From Pseudomonadota bacterium (lineage in GTDB: Bacteria > Pseudomonadota > Alphaproteobacteria > Dongiales > Dongiaceae), in NCBI GenBank assembly GCA_016183985.1, contig JACPDN010000006.1, forward strand, positions 930,001 to 994,000: DNA of 64,000 bases. Reading direction: 5' to 3'. Positions 8,438 through 15,935 of this stretch are shown here, piece by piece. The position numbers and the translations under genes are program-made. The notes beneath the pieces were generated by a model, which worked only from the letters and a program-made list of their open reading frames with translations, ran no database searches and had not been told where the DNA came from. Each line of letters begins with the position of its first letter. Positions within the stretch are counted from its first letter, which is position 1.

Positions 8438-9319
8438 ATGCCCCTCAGTCACATTGCCCTGGCCGTCTTCATCCAGATCCTCTGGGGGCCGATCTATACC
8501 CTCGCCAAGCCCGTGGTCGGAGACTGGTTTTCACCGGTCCTGCTGGTAACGGTCGTTTACGCGACCGTGGCCCTGCTCCTCTCGCCCTTCTACCCCCGCG
8601 CCAAGACATCGGGACGGACGCTGTTCATTCTCGCCTTCTTCGGCTGCACGCTGCAGAGCACGGCGGTCTATTACGGGTTGAAGCTGCTACCAGCCTCGAT
8701 GGCGGTCCTGCTGATGCAGCTGTCTGTTCCAGTCGCCATCGTCGCCTCCTGGATTCTGGGTCGCGACAAGCCCAACCTCAAGAATGGTCTCGGCGCTCTG
8801 CTGTGCCTCGTTGGCGTCGCCGTGGTGGTGGGGAAGCCCGACGCAACCTCGGCCTATCTCGGCATCTTTGCCATGCTGGTCTGCGCCGTCTCCTGGGCAA
8901 CGACGCAGGCGGTCATCCCGATTGTCGCGAAGGATCACGGCACCGCGCTTTATGCGGCACTTGCCCGCTATGCGACGCCGCAGATGATCGTGGCAGCGTT
9001 GTTGCTGGAAGGGCAAACCCTGCTGCCGACCATCCAAGCCATTCCCGCGCAGGGCTGGCTGGGCGTCATCGGCATCGCCGCCTTCGGCTTCGCCCTCCCC
9101 TATTCGATCTGGTACTGGCTGCTGATGCGCCATCGGGTTGATGAGTTGACGCCCTTCACCCTGCTGATGCCGGTTTTCGGCGTGGTGACGGCGACCTGGC
9201 AACTGGGGGAACCGCTTTCCGAGGGGATCGTCCTGGGCGGTGCCGTCATTCTGATCGGCCTCGGCATCATCGTCTGGCGCGGACGTCCGAAAGTCGTGCC
9301 GATCCCGCCTGCACAGTAA
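8438..9319 (+). CDS. EamA/DMT-family membrane transporter
   Basis: 293 aa from ATG 8438 ([17 protein letters not shown]). A GTG at 8390 would add 16 polar residues before the first membrane helix and looks less likely; neither start has a strong ribosome site. Ten hydrophobic segments are arranged as two EamA repeats. The first repeat has the usual WGP/KP start, and the second begins near [17 protein letters not shown]. Family members export amino acids or metabolites; the substrate is not evident. It stands alone, with a convergent DUF1244 gene downstream. Confidence 0.85.
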   Translation: MPLSHIALAVFIQILWGPIYTLAKPVVGDWFSPVLLVTVVYATVALLLSPFYPRAKTSGRTLFILAFFGCTLQSTAVYYGLKLLPASMAVLLMQLSVPVAIVASWILGRDKPNLKNGLGALLCLVGVAVVVGKPDATSAYLGIFAMLVCAVSWATTQAVIPIVAKDHGTALYAALARYATPQMIVAALLLEGQTLLPTIQAIPAQGWLGVIGIAAFGFALPYSIWYWLLMRHRVDELTPFTLLMPVFGVVTATWQLGEPLSEGIVLGGAVILIGLGIIVWRGRPKVVPIPPAQ

Positions 9320-9355
9320 GCGCCACGCCTCCAAACTGCTCGCTCTACACAGGCG

Positions 9356-9652
9356 TCAGTGCTGAGGCTTACTCTTCTCGAACACCGCTTTCTTGTCGGC
9401 CGAAGCCTCCGCCTGGTGCTTCGCCTTCCATTCGTCATATGGCATGCCATAGACGATTTCACGCGCCGCCGGGTCGCTTATCGCAACACCCTTCGCCTCG
9501 GCTGCCTCGCGATACCAGCGCGAGAGGCAATTGCGGCAGAAGCCGGCAAGGTTCATGAGATCGATGTTCTGCACATCGGTGCGCTCACGCAGATGCTGCA
9601 CCAGACGGCGGAACGCGGCCGCTTCGAGTTCGGTCTTGGTTTGCTGGTCCAT
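9356..9652 (-). CDS. DUF1244 family protein
   Basis: 98 aa, soluble and mostly helical. It matches DUF1244: FRRLVQHLRERTDVQNIDLMNL, then the Cys pair in GFCRNCLSRWY, then IVYGMPYDEWKAKHQ. The family is common in proteobacteria and has no assigned biochemical role; the CxxC could bind metal. It lies 11 bases downstream of the carboxylate-amine ligase and is probably the last gene of a three-gene operon. The C-terminal 20 residues are Lys-rich and probably disordered. Confidence 0.85.
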   Translation of the reverse strand: MDQQTKTELEAAAFRRLVQHLRERTDVQNIDLMNLAGFCRNCLSRWYREAAEAKGVAISDPAAREIVYGMPYDEWKAKHQAEASADKKAVFEKSKPQH

Positions 9653-9663
9653 GGTGTCTGCTT

Positions 9664-10791
9664 TCAGAAAGTCGTCGTTTCTGTGATCAACTGGTCGACC
9701 ACGCGCTGCAACGCCGCGCGCGGCTCGAGACCGGCTTTGATAGCGGCATTATAGACCGCCAATTGGCGATGCGCACTGGTGCCGCGCGTGAGAATCGTGC
9801 GGGTATGCGCCAGTTCAGCCGAACAGCCGAAATAATCCGCATCCTCGGCAAGGAGATCGATCAATTCCTCGATAAGGTCGCACATCGGCACGATCCGCCC
9901 CTTGCCGAAATCGACCAGCCCCTCGTCAAGGCCGTAGCGCTGCGCCCGCCAGCGGTTCTCGCTGATCAGCATCGCATTATAGCGGCGCCAACGCTGATTG
10001 TTGCGACGCAGGCGATAGAGCATGCGCAGGATGCAGCGATACATGGCGGCGATACTGAGCGTATCCTCCAGCAAGGTGCAGGCATCGGGGATGCGCATCT
10101 CAAGTGTCGGAAAGCGTGCCGATGGACGCAGATCCCACCAGATCTTGCTGCCGTCCTCAATGAGCCCCGCACTGATGAGCACATCGAGGTGGCGCTGATA
10201 TTCGCCATAAGAATCGAATATCTCCGGCAAGCCCGTGCGCGGCAATTCGTTGAAGACCGCCAGGCGATATGATTTGAGCCCAGTATCTGCCCCGCGCCAG
10301 AAAGGGGACGAGGTCGAGAGCGCCAGAAGATGCGGCAGGAAATAGCTGGCCTGGCTCATCAGATCGATACGCAGCTCAGGATTTTCGATGCCGACGTGAA
10401 CATGCATGCCGCAGATCAGCAGGCGCCGGACCGGACCACCGATATCGCGTGCCAGCGCATTGTAGCGCTCCTTGTCGGTGTGCTTCTGCCCGCCCCAATC
10501 GGCAAATGGGTGGGTCGAGGCAGCGACGATGGCAAGCCCATGCCGTGCCGTCACATCGGCAAGGGTTGCCCGGAAGCGCTGAAGCTGTGTCCGCGCCTCG
10601 TTGAGATTTGTGCAAATACCCGTCCCAATCTCGATCTGCGAGCGCATGAATTCGGGACTGACATGGGGGCCAAGTGCTGCTTGCGCTTCTTCAAAGAGGG
10701 ACGGCGACGGGTCGGCGACGAGATCACGGCTCACGCGGTCGACCAGGAGATATTCTTCCTCGATCCCCAGCGTGAAGGCCGGCTCGCTCAT
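9664..10791 (-). CDS. Carboxylate-amine ligase, YbdK/GCS2 family
   Basis: 375 aa, usual length for the YbdK subfamily of glutamate-cysteine ligase family 2. Signatures: N-terminal FTLGIEEEYLLVD, which contains metal/ATP-binding acidic residues; CGMHVHVGI with the conserved His pair; and the C-terminal RWRAQRYG and ARTIL-like TRTILTRGTSA regions. It should join an amino group to a gamma-carboxylate at the cost of ATP. E. coli YbdK has only weak gamma-glutamylcysteine activity, so the true substrate is open. It starts seven bases after the N-formylglutamate amidohydrolase stop, indicating one operon. Confidence 0.88.
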   Translation of the reverse strand: MSEPAFTLGIEEEYLLVDRVSRDLVADPSPSLFEEAQAALGPHVSPEFMRSQIEIGTGICTNLNEARTQLQRFRATLADVTARHGLAIVAASTHPFADWGGQKHTDKERYNALARDIGGPVRRLLICGMHVHVGIENPELRIDLMSQASYFLPHLLALSTSSPFWRGADTGLKSYRLAVFNELPRTGLPEIFDSYGEYQRHLDVLISAGLIEDGSKIWWDLRPSARFPTLEMRIPDACTLLEDTLSIAAMYRCILRMLYRLRRNNQRWRRYNAMLISENRWRAQRYGLDEGLVDFGKGRIVPMCDLIEELIDLLAEDADYFGCSAELAHTRTILTRGTSAHRQLAVYNAAIKAGLEPRAALQRVVDQLITETTTF

Positions 10792-10798
10792 CGGTATC

Positions 10799-11599
10799 TC
10801 ACTTTTTCTGTGGAAAGATCGTCGGGTCGATCAGCAGGCCCTTCACCGCGGTCTCCAATTTGGCCGTCCAGCGGTTGACGCCCGCGTCGTCGCTGATGAG
10901 ATCCTGCCGAATTTCGACCAGGGCGTGCGGCAACCCATGCGCTTCTGCATGATAGATGATCGAGAAGCCGTGCTCGTCGCGCCCGGAATAAGGTTCGTTA
11001 TCGCCGACGACGACATGGGGCAGCTGCGCCAGGCGTTGCATCAACGGGATCGGCAGGCGCGGATCGCGATTCCACAGCACGCCGAAATGCCAGGGGCGCT
11101 TGAAGCCGTTCATAACCGGCGTGAAGCTGTGCAGCGACAGGATGGCTGTCACCGGTCCCGCCTCGCGCTTCTTCTTGATGAGGTCGGTGACCGCGAAGTG
11201 ATATGGCTTGAAAATCTCTTCCGCACGGTGTGTGCGAGCCAAGCCGTCCAGGCCACGATTGCCCGGCACCACGATGCGGTCGGACTCCTGCGCGATCGAG
11301 GTCGGGTCGTCGAGCCGGCGGTTGCAATCGATGACGAGGCGCGAGTAATTCGATAGCACGCAAGGCGCATTGAGATTGCGCGCCAGGATTGCCGCCACGT
11401 TGGCGATACCGATATCCCAGGCGATATGCTGGGCAAGCTCGCCAGGTGTCAGCCCCAGATTGCCCAATTTGCGCGGAATGGCACGGCCCGCATGGTCGCA
11501 GACAATCACCAGTGGTGCTTGGCCGTTCTCATTGAGCAAGGTGAAAGGTGGTGGGTCGCCCGGGCCCAGGAGTCGTTCAGCGGCAGTGTTCAAAGACAT
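10799..11599 (-). CDS. N-formylglutamate amidohydrolase family protein
   Basis: 266 aa from ATG 11599 (MSLNTAAERLLGPGD). Longer in-frame starts would run into the promoter of the divergent EamA gene. The FGase fold is recognised by VIVCDHAGRAIPRKLG, DIGIANVAAILA, CNRRLDDP and SLHSFTPV. Characterised members hydrolyse N-formylglutamate in histidine breakdown or related formyl/acyl amides; no hut genes are nearby. Its operon with a GCS2-type ligase and DUF1244 suggests that it trims or recycles a ligase product. The substrate is uncertain. Confidence 0.85.
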   Translation of the reverse strand: MSLNTAAERLLGPGDPPPFTLLNENGQAPLVIVCDHAGRAIPRKLGNLGLTPGELAQHIAWDIGIANVAAILARNLNAPCVLSNYSRLVIDCNRRLDDPTSIAQESDRIVVPGNRGLDGLARTHRAEEIFKPYHFAVTDLIKKKREAGPVTAILSLHSFTPVMNGFKRPWHFGVLWNRDPRLPIPLMQRLAQLPHVVVGDNEPYSGRDEHGFSIIYHAEAHGLPHALVEIRQDLISDDAGVNRWTAKLETAVKGLLIDPTIFPQKK

Positions 11600-11705
11600 G
11601 GTCTCGCCATGCGTTTCATGCAATTGACCCTCAATCGGGCCCAGCATAGAAGAGGCAGCAGCCGCTGTCACCCGAGCACCGATCGCCAGATCCATCAAAT
11701 TCATC

Positions 11706-12605
11706 ATGAAAACAGGCCATTCCGCCGATCGCTTCGCCCTGCCCATCCTGATCCTGGGGGCGATCATGATCTCGTTCTCAGGGATTTTCGTGAAGCTCTC
11801 GGAGGTCGGCCCGACCATGACCGGCTTCTATCGGATGTTCCTGGCTCTGCCGGTCTTTGCCATCTGGGTGTCGCTGCATCGGCCGAAGCAGGCGCCCAGC
11901 CGCAGCGAGCGGGCGCACGCCATGAAGATCACCGGCTTTGCCGGCTTTTCACTCGCGGTCGATCTCATCGCCTGGCATTGGTGCCTGCAGTTCGCCAGCG
12001 TTGCTGCCGCCACCCTGATGGGCAATACCGCGCCACTCTGGGTCGCCTTGGTCGGCTTCCTTTTCTTCGGTGAGCGCTTTGGCCTGCGCTTCCTTCTTGG
12101 CACGGCAGCGTCCTTCGGCGGTGTCTGGCTGTTGCTGGCGGGCGGCGAGAAGCCGCTCGACATCCATGACAGCCTCGCCTTCGTGCTGGGGATGATCGGC
12201 GCCATCACTTATGCTGGCTATTTGCGTGCCGGCAAGATGGCCCGGGCACATCTGTCGACTGCAGAAGTGATGCTCTGGGGCTCGCTCACGGCCAGCCTGG
12301 TCTTGCTGCCGGTCGGCCTCCTGACGGAAGAGCGGATCCTGCCCCATAGCCTTTCCGGCTGGGGGGCCGTCCTGGGGTTGGCGCTGGTCAGCCAGACTAT
12401 CGGCCAAAGCCTCATCAATTGGGCGGTCGCACATTTGCCCGCTGCTTTCTCGTCCCTCACCCTGCTGATCAATCCCCTCGCCTCGGCGGTCTTTGCCTGG
12501 ATCCTGCTGGGTGAAGGGCTGGGGCCATGGCAGATTCTGGGCGGCGTTATCGTGCTGGCCGGTATCCTCATGGCCAAACCTGCCCCGGCAACCCCCGCTG
12601 AATAG
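11706..12605 (+). CDS. EamA/DMT-family membrane transporter
   Basis: 299 aa with ten predicted membrane helices in two EamA repeats. The first has FSGIFVKLSEVGPTMTGFYRM, a typical substrate-path start; the second begins at LAFVLGMIGAITYAGYL and ends with GEGLGPWQILGGVIVLAGI. It is a likely metabolite exporter of unknown substrate. It is unlike the other EamA gene at 8438 in sequence, so the two are not a recent duplication. It is divergent from the N-formylglutamate amidohydrolase and lies 100 bp upstream of the glycerate kinase. Confidence 0.87.
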   Translation: MKTGHSADRFALPILILGAIMISFSGIFVKLSEVGPTMTGFYRMFLALPVFAIWVSLHRPKQAPSRSERAHAMKITGFAGFSLAVDLIAWHWCLQFASVAAATLMGNTAPLWVALVGFLFFGERFGLRFLLGTAASFGGVWLLLAGGEKPLDIHDSLAFVLGMIGAITYAGYLRAGKMARAHLSTAEVMLWGSLTASLVLLPVGLLTEERILPHSLSGWGAVLGLALVSQTIGQSLINWAVAHLPAAFSSLTLLINPLASAVFAWILLGEGLGPWQILGGVIVLAGILMAKPAPATPAE

Positions 12606-12705
12606 CCGCGCCGCGCCGCAGAAGGGCGCAAAGGCGTCGCCGCCTTGCTTGACCCCTGGGGCCTTGCATTCCTACTGTCGCCCCACGCTTGATCAGGGGA
12701 AAACC

Positions 12706-13965
12706 GTGGGCACCACCGAAATCGACCTTCTGAAGCAGATGTTTGGCGCCGCTATCGGCGCTGTAGACCCATTGAAGATCCTGGCACGGCACCTGCCGGC
12801 CCGACCCAAAGGGCGTGTGATCGTGGTCGGCGCCGGCAAGGCCGCGGCGTCGATGGCCAAAGCGGTCGAGGCAGCCTGGGAGGGCGATATCGATGGGCTG
12901 GTGGTGACCCGGTACCAGCACGGCTTGCCCTGCCGGGCGATCGAGGTGGTCGAGGCCGCTCACCCCGTTCCCGACGCCCAGGGACAGGAAGCAGCACGAC
13001 GCATCCTCAAGAAAGTTGAGGGCCTCACCGCCGACGATCTGGTGCTGTGCCTCATTTCCGGTGGTGCCTCGGCGTTGCTCGCAGTTCCCGGCGACGGCCT
13101 CAGCCTGGCTGATAAACAGGCGGTCAACAAAGCTCTGCTGAAATCTGGCGCAAATATCGCCGAGATGAATTGCGTCAGAAAGCATCTCTCGGCCATCAAA
13201 GGCGGCCGCCTGGCCGCCGCAGCGCATCCGGCAAAGGTCGTCACTTTGCTCATCTCCGATGTGCCCGGGGACGACCCATCCGTCATCGGATCCGGTCCCA
13301 CTGTCGCCGATCCATCGAGCCGCGCTGACGCAATGGCGGTGTTTGCCAAGTATAAGATGGAAATGCCGCCGGCCGTGAAGGCACATCTCGGCAGCCCAAC
13401 TTGTGAAACGCCAAAGCCCGGCGATCCGCGTTTAGCAAATTGCGAAACGCATATGCTGGGCACGCCGCAGAACGCCCTGGAGGCGGCGGCAGCCGTGGCC
13501 AAGGCCGCCGGGTATGCCCCGATGATCCTCGGCGATCTTGAGGGGGAGGCGCGGGACGTGGCGCTGGTCCACGCAGGCATCGCCCGGCAAGTGGCCAAGC
13601 ACGGCCAGCCCGCCAAGGCGCCGCTCGCCCTTATTTCCGGCGGTGAAACGACGGTGACCGTGCGTGGACAGGGCCGTGGCGGGCGCAATGCGGAGTTCCT
13701 GCTGGCCCTGGCCGTGGCCCTGGGTGGGCAGCCTGGAATCTATGCCGCTGCCGGCGATAGCGACGGCATCGACGGGACCGAGGACAATGCCGGCGCCGTG
13801 CTGACCCCCGACAGTATCGCACGCGCCGCCGATAAGGGCTTGAGTGCAAAGGCCATGCTGGCCAACAATGACGGGTATGGATTCTTTTCGGCCCTGGGCG
13901 ATCTGATTGTCACGGGGCCGACGCGAACCAATGTCAATGATATCCGCATTATCCTGATCAAATAA
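12706..13965 (+). CDS. Glycerate 2-kinase, MOFRL/GckA family
   Basis: 419 aa from GTG 12706 (MGTTEIDLLKQMF), supported by AGGGGA about seven bases before. Upstream in-frame codons lie within the preceding gene. It has the DUF4147 domain (VIVVGAGKAAASMAKAVE, HPVPDAQGQEAARRIL, CLISGGASALL) and the C-terminal MOFRL domain (SGGETTVTVRGQGRGGRNAEFLLA). It phosphorylates D-glycerate, in this family to 2-phosphoglycerate, as in glyoxylate, tartrate and serine-cycle metabolism. Pyruvate kinase follows 37 bp later, so the pair, with enolase from elsewhere, would run glycerate to pyruvate. Confidence 0.9.
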   Translation: MGTTEIDLLKQMFGAAIGAVDPLKILARHLPARPKGRVIVVGAGKAAASMAKAVEAAWEGDIDGLVVTRYQHGLPCRAIEVVEAAHPVPDAQGQEAARRILKKVEGLTADDLVLCLISGGASALLAVPGDGLSLADKQAVNKALLKSGANIAEMNCVRKHLSAIKGGRLAAAAHPAKVVTLLISDVPGDDPSVIGSGPTVADPSSRADAMAVFAKYKMEMPPAVKAHLGSPTCETPKPGDPRLANCETHMLGTPQNALEAAAAVAKAAGYAPMILGDLEGEARDVALVHAGIARQVAKHGQPAKAPLALISGGETTVTVRGQGRGGRNAEFLLALAVALGGQPGIYAAAGDSDGIDGTEDNAGAVLTPDSIARAADKGLSAKAMLANNDGYGFFSALGDLIVTGPTRTNVNDIRIILIK

Positions 13966-14002
13966 GAAGAAAGAAGCGGTCCCAACCTATGAGATTCGAA
14001 CC

Positions 14003-15421
14003 ATGAGACGTCAGCGCAAGGCCAAGATCGTTGCAACCCTGGGGCCCGCTACGTCGACGCAAGGGGAAATTGAGAGCCTCTTCCTGGCGGGCGTCGACGT
14101 TTTCCGCCTGAATTTTTCCCATGGCAGCCACGCCGACCACAAGAAGCGCTACGACACCATTCGTTATATCGAGCAATCGACGAAGCGCCCGATCGGCGTG
14201 CTGGTCGATCTGCAAGGCCCCAAACTGCGCGTCGGTCAGTTCGAAAACGGTTCGGTCACACTGCAAGTGGGGCAGACATTCCGCTTCGATCTGGATCCCA
14301 CATTGGGCAACGAGCATCGGGCGCCCTTGCCCCATCCGGAGATTCTCTCGGCTCTACGGCCGGGCGTCATGCTACTGCTCGATGACGGCAAGCTGCGCAT
14401 GCGCGTGCGCAAGGCAGCCAAGGACGCTGCCGAATGCGAGGTCGAAATCGGCGGCAAACTGTCCGACCGCAAGGGCGTCAATGTGCCTGACGTCGTTCTG
14501 CCCTTGTCGCCGCTGACCAAGAAGGATCGCACCGACCTTACTTTCGCGCTTGATCTGGGCGCGGATTGGATCGCGCTTTCCTTCGTGCAGCGGCCGGAGG
14601 ACGTGGCCGAGGCCAGGAAGCTTATCGCTGGCCGGGCCCGCATCATGGCGAAGCTGGAAAAGCCCGCGGCCATCGAAAAGCTGGAGGAGATCGTCGAACT
14701 GTCCGATGCCATCATGGTGGCACGCGGCGATCTCGGCGTCGAAATGCCGGCGGAGGACGTGCCGGGCCTGCAGAAGCGCATCATCGCTGCCTGCCGGCTG
14801 GCAGGTAAGCCCGTGGTGGTGGCGACGCAGATGCTGGATTCGATGGTGGCGGCACCCACGCCGACCCGCGCCGAAGCTTCGGATGTCGCGACAGCCGTCT
14901 ATGACGGCGCCGATGCGGTCATGCTGTCGGCGGAGACAGCCAGCGGCCAGTATCCGCTGGAATCGGTCGCGATGATGAACCGCATTGCCGAGCGCGTGGA
15001 ACGCGACCCCTTCTATCGCCGCATCATGGAAGCCCAGCGGCTGGACCATGAAGCGACGGGGTCGGATGCGATTAGCCAGGCCGCAGCCCAGGTCGCCCAT
15101 ACGCTGTCTGCAGCTGCGATCTGCACCTATACGACGTCCGGTTCGACGGGCCTGCGCATGGCGCGAGAACGGCCGGAGGCGCCCATCCTGTGCCTCACCT
15201 CGAAGATCGAGACCGCCCGCAACATGGCACTCGTCTGGGGGACGCATTGCGTGGTAACTGCCGACATCAAGCGCTTCTCGGAAATGGCGGAGAAAGCTTG
15301 CCGCATCGCCCTGCGCGAGGATTTCGCCAAAGCGGGCGAGCGCATCGTGGTGACGGCTGGCGTGCCGCTCGGCACCCCGGGTTCCACTAATATCCTGCGG
15401 GTCGCGTGGGTCGAAGAATAG
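14003..15421 (+). CDS. pyk: Pyruvate kinase
   Basis: 472 aa, normal length for PykA/PykF. N-terminal KAKIVATLGPATS, active-site FSHGSHADH, the proton-donor Lys region IMAKLEKPAAIEKLEEI, and the signature MVARGDLGVEMP are present. The C-terminal alpha/beta domain begins near ISQAAAQVAHTLSA. It converts phosphoenolpyruvate and ADP to pyruvate and ATP. It is probably co-transcribed with glycerate kinase. The ribosome site is weak. A five-codon frame ATG-13989 to TGA-14006 overlaps its start in an ATGA junction and might couple translation. Confidence 0.95.
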   Translation: MRRQRKAKIVATLGPATSTQGEIESLFLAGVDVFRLNFSHGSHADHKKRYDTIRYIEQSTKRPIGVLVDLQGPKLRVGQFENGSVTLQVGQTFRFDLDPTLGNEHRAPLPHPEILSALRPGVMLLLDDGKLRMRVRKAAKDAAECEVEIGGKLSDRKGVNVPDVVLPLSPLTKKDRTDLTFALDLGADWIALSFVQRPEDVAEARKLIAGRARIMAKLEKPAAIEKLEEIVELSDAIMVARGDLGVEMPAEDVPGLQKRIIAACRLAGKPVVVATQMLDSMVAAPTPTRAEASDVATAVYDGADAVMLSAETASGQYPLESVAMMNRIAERVERDPFYRRIMEAQRLDHEATGSDAISQAAAQVAHTLSAAAICTYTTSGSTGLRMARERPEAPILCLTSKIETARNMALVWGTHCVVTADIKRFSEMAEKACRIALREDFAKAGERIVVTAGVPLGTPGSTNILRVAWVEE

Positions 15422-15424
15422 GGC

Positions 15425-15877
15425 TCAACCGAGCAGGGCACGTAACTCGGCGGTGATCTCAGCCGCCAGCGCCGGCCGGCCGTGGAAGGCTGCCGGCGTA
15501 TTCTGGAAAAGCTCAATCCGCCATCCATCGCTCTGGTTGCGCGCCAGCAGCGATTGGATGGCGTTGAGGCTTGGCTCTATATCAGTCTTGCCACGCGGGA
15601 TAAGGCCGGCGACGGCGCGCAACAGCACGACGTCGGCCGAAAGCAGACGCACTTCGCGAATCTTGGCGACGTAAACGGGCGTCGGATGATCGGCAAAGAT
15701 TGGCGCCAGATGTGCCGCGATCTCGCGCTGGCCATTCACACTGCTGCCATCGAAGCCGACAATACTGCCCTCAGCCGAGAAGAGAGCTGCGAACCCCAAT
15801 CCATCCCGCCGATCCCAACAATCGAGCAGACGTCGATAGAGCCCGCGAACCGCTGCATCCGGCGAATGATCCGTCAT
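15425..15877 (-). CDS. SgcJ/EcaC-type SnoaL-like protein
   Basis: 150 aa, cystatin-like alpha+beta fold of the SnoaL/DUF4440 superfamily. Supporting segments are LYRRLLDCWDRRDGLGFAALF, the strand EGSIVGFDGS, and HLAPIFADHPTPVYVAKIREV. The annotated SgcJ/EcaC subgroup has this length and ends in WRIELFQNTPAAFHGRP. Members are called oxidoreductases or cyclase-like proteins, but most have no proven activity. The gene converges on pyk with three bases between stops and lies 58 bp downstream of the DUF2339 gene. It may be co-transcribed with that gene. Confidence 0.8.
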   Translation of the reverse strand: MTDHSPDAAVRGLYRRLLDCWDRRDGLGFAALFSAEGSIVGFDGSSVNGQREIAAHLAPIFADHPTPVYVAKIREVRLLSADVVLLRAVAGLIPRGKTDIEPSLNAIQSLLARNQSDGWRIELFQNTPAAFHGRPALAAEITAELRALLG

Positions 15878-15935
15878 CGCCGGATTCTAGAACCGGCCCA
15901 AGACCCCGGCAACGACAACTCCTCCGACAGCGGGT

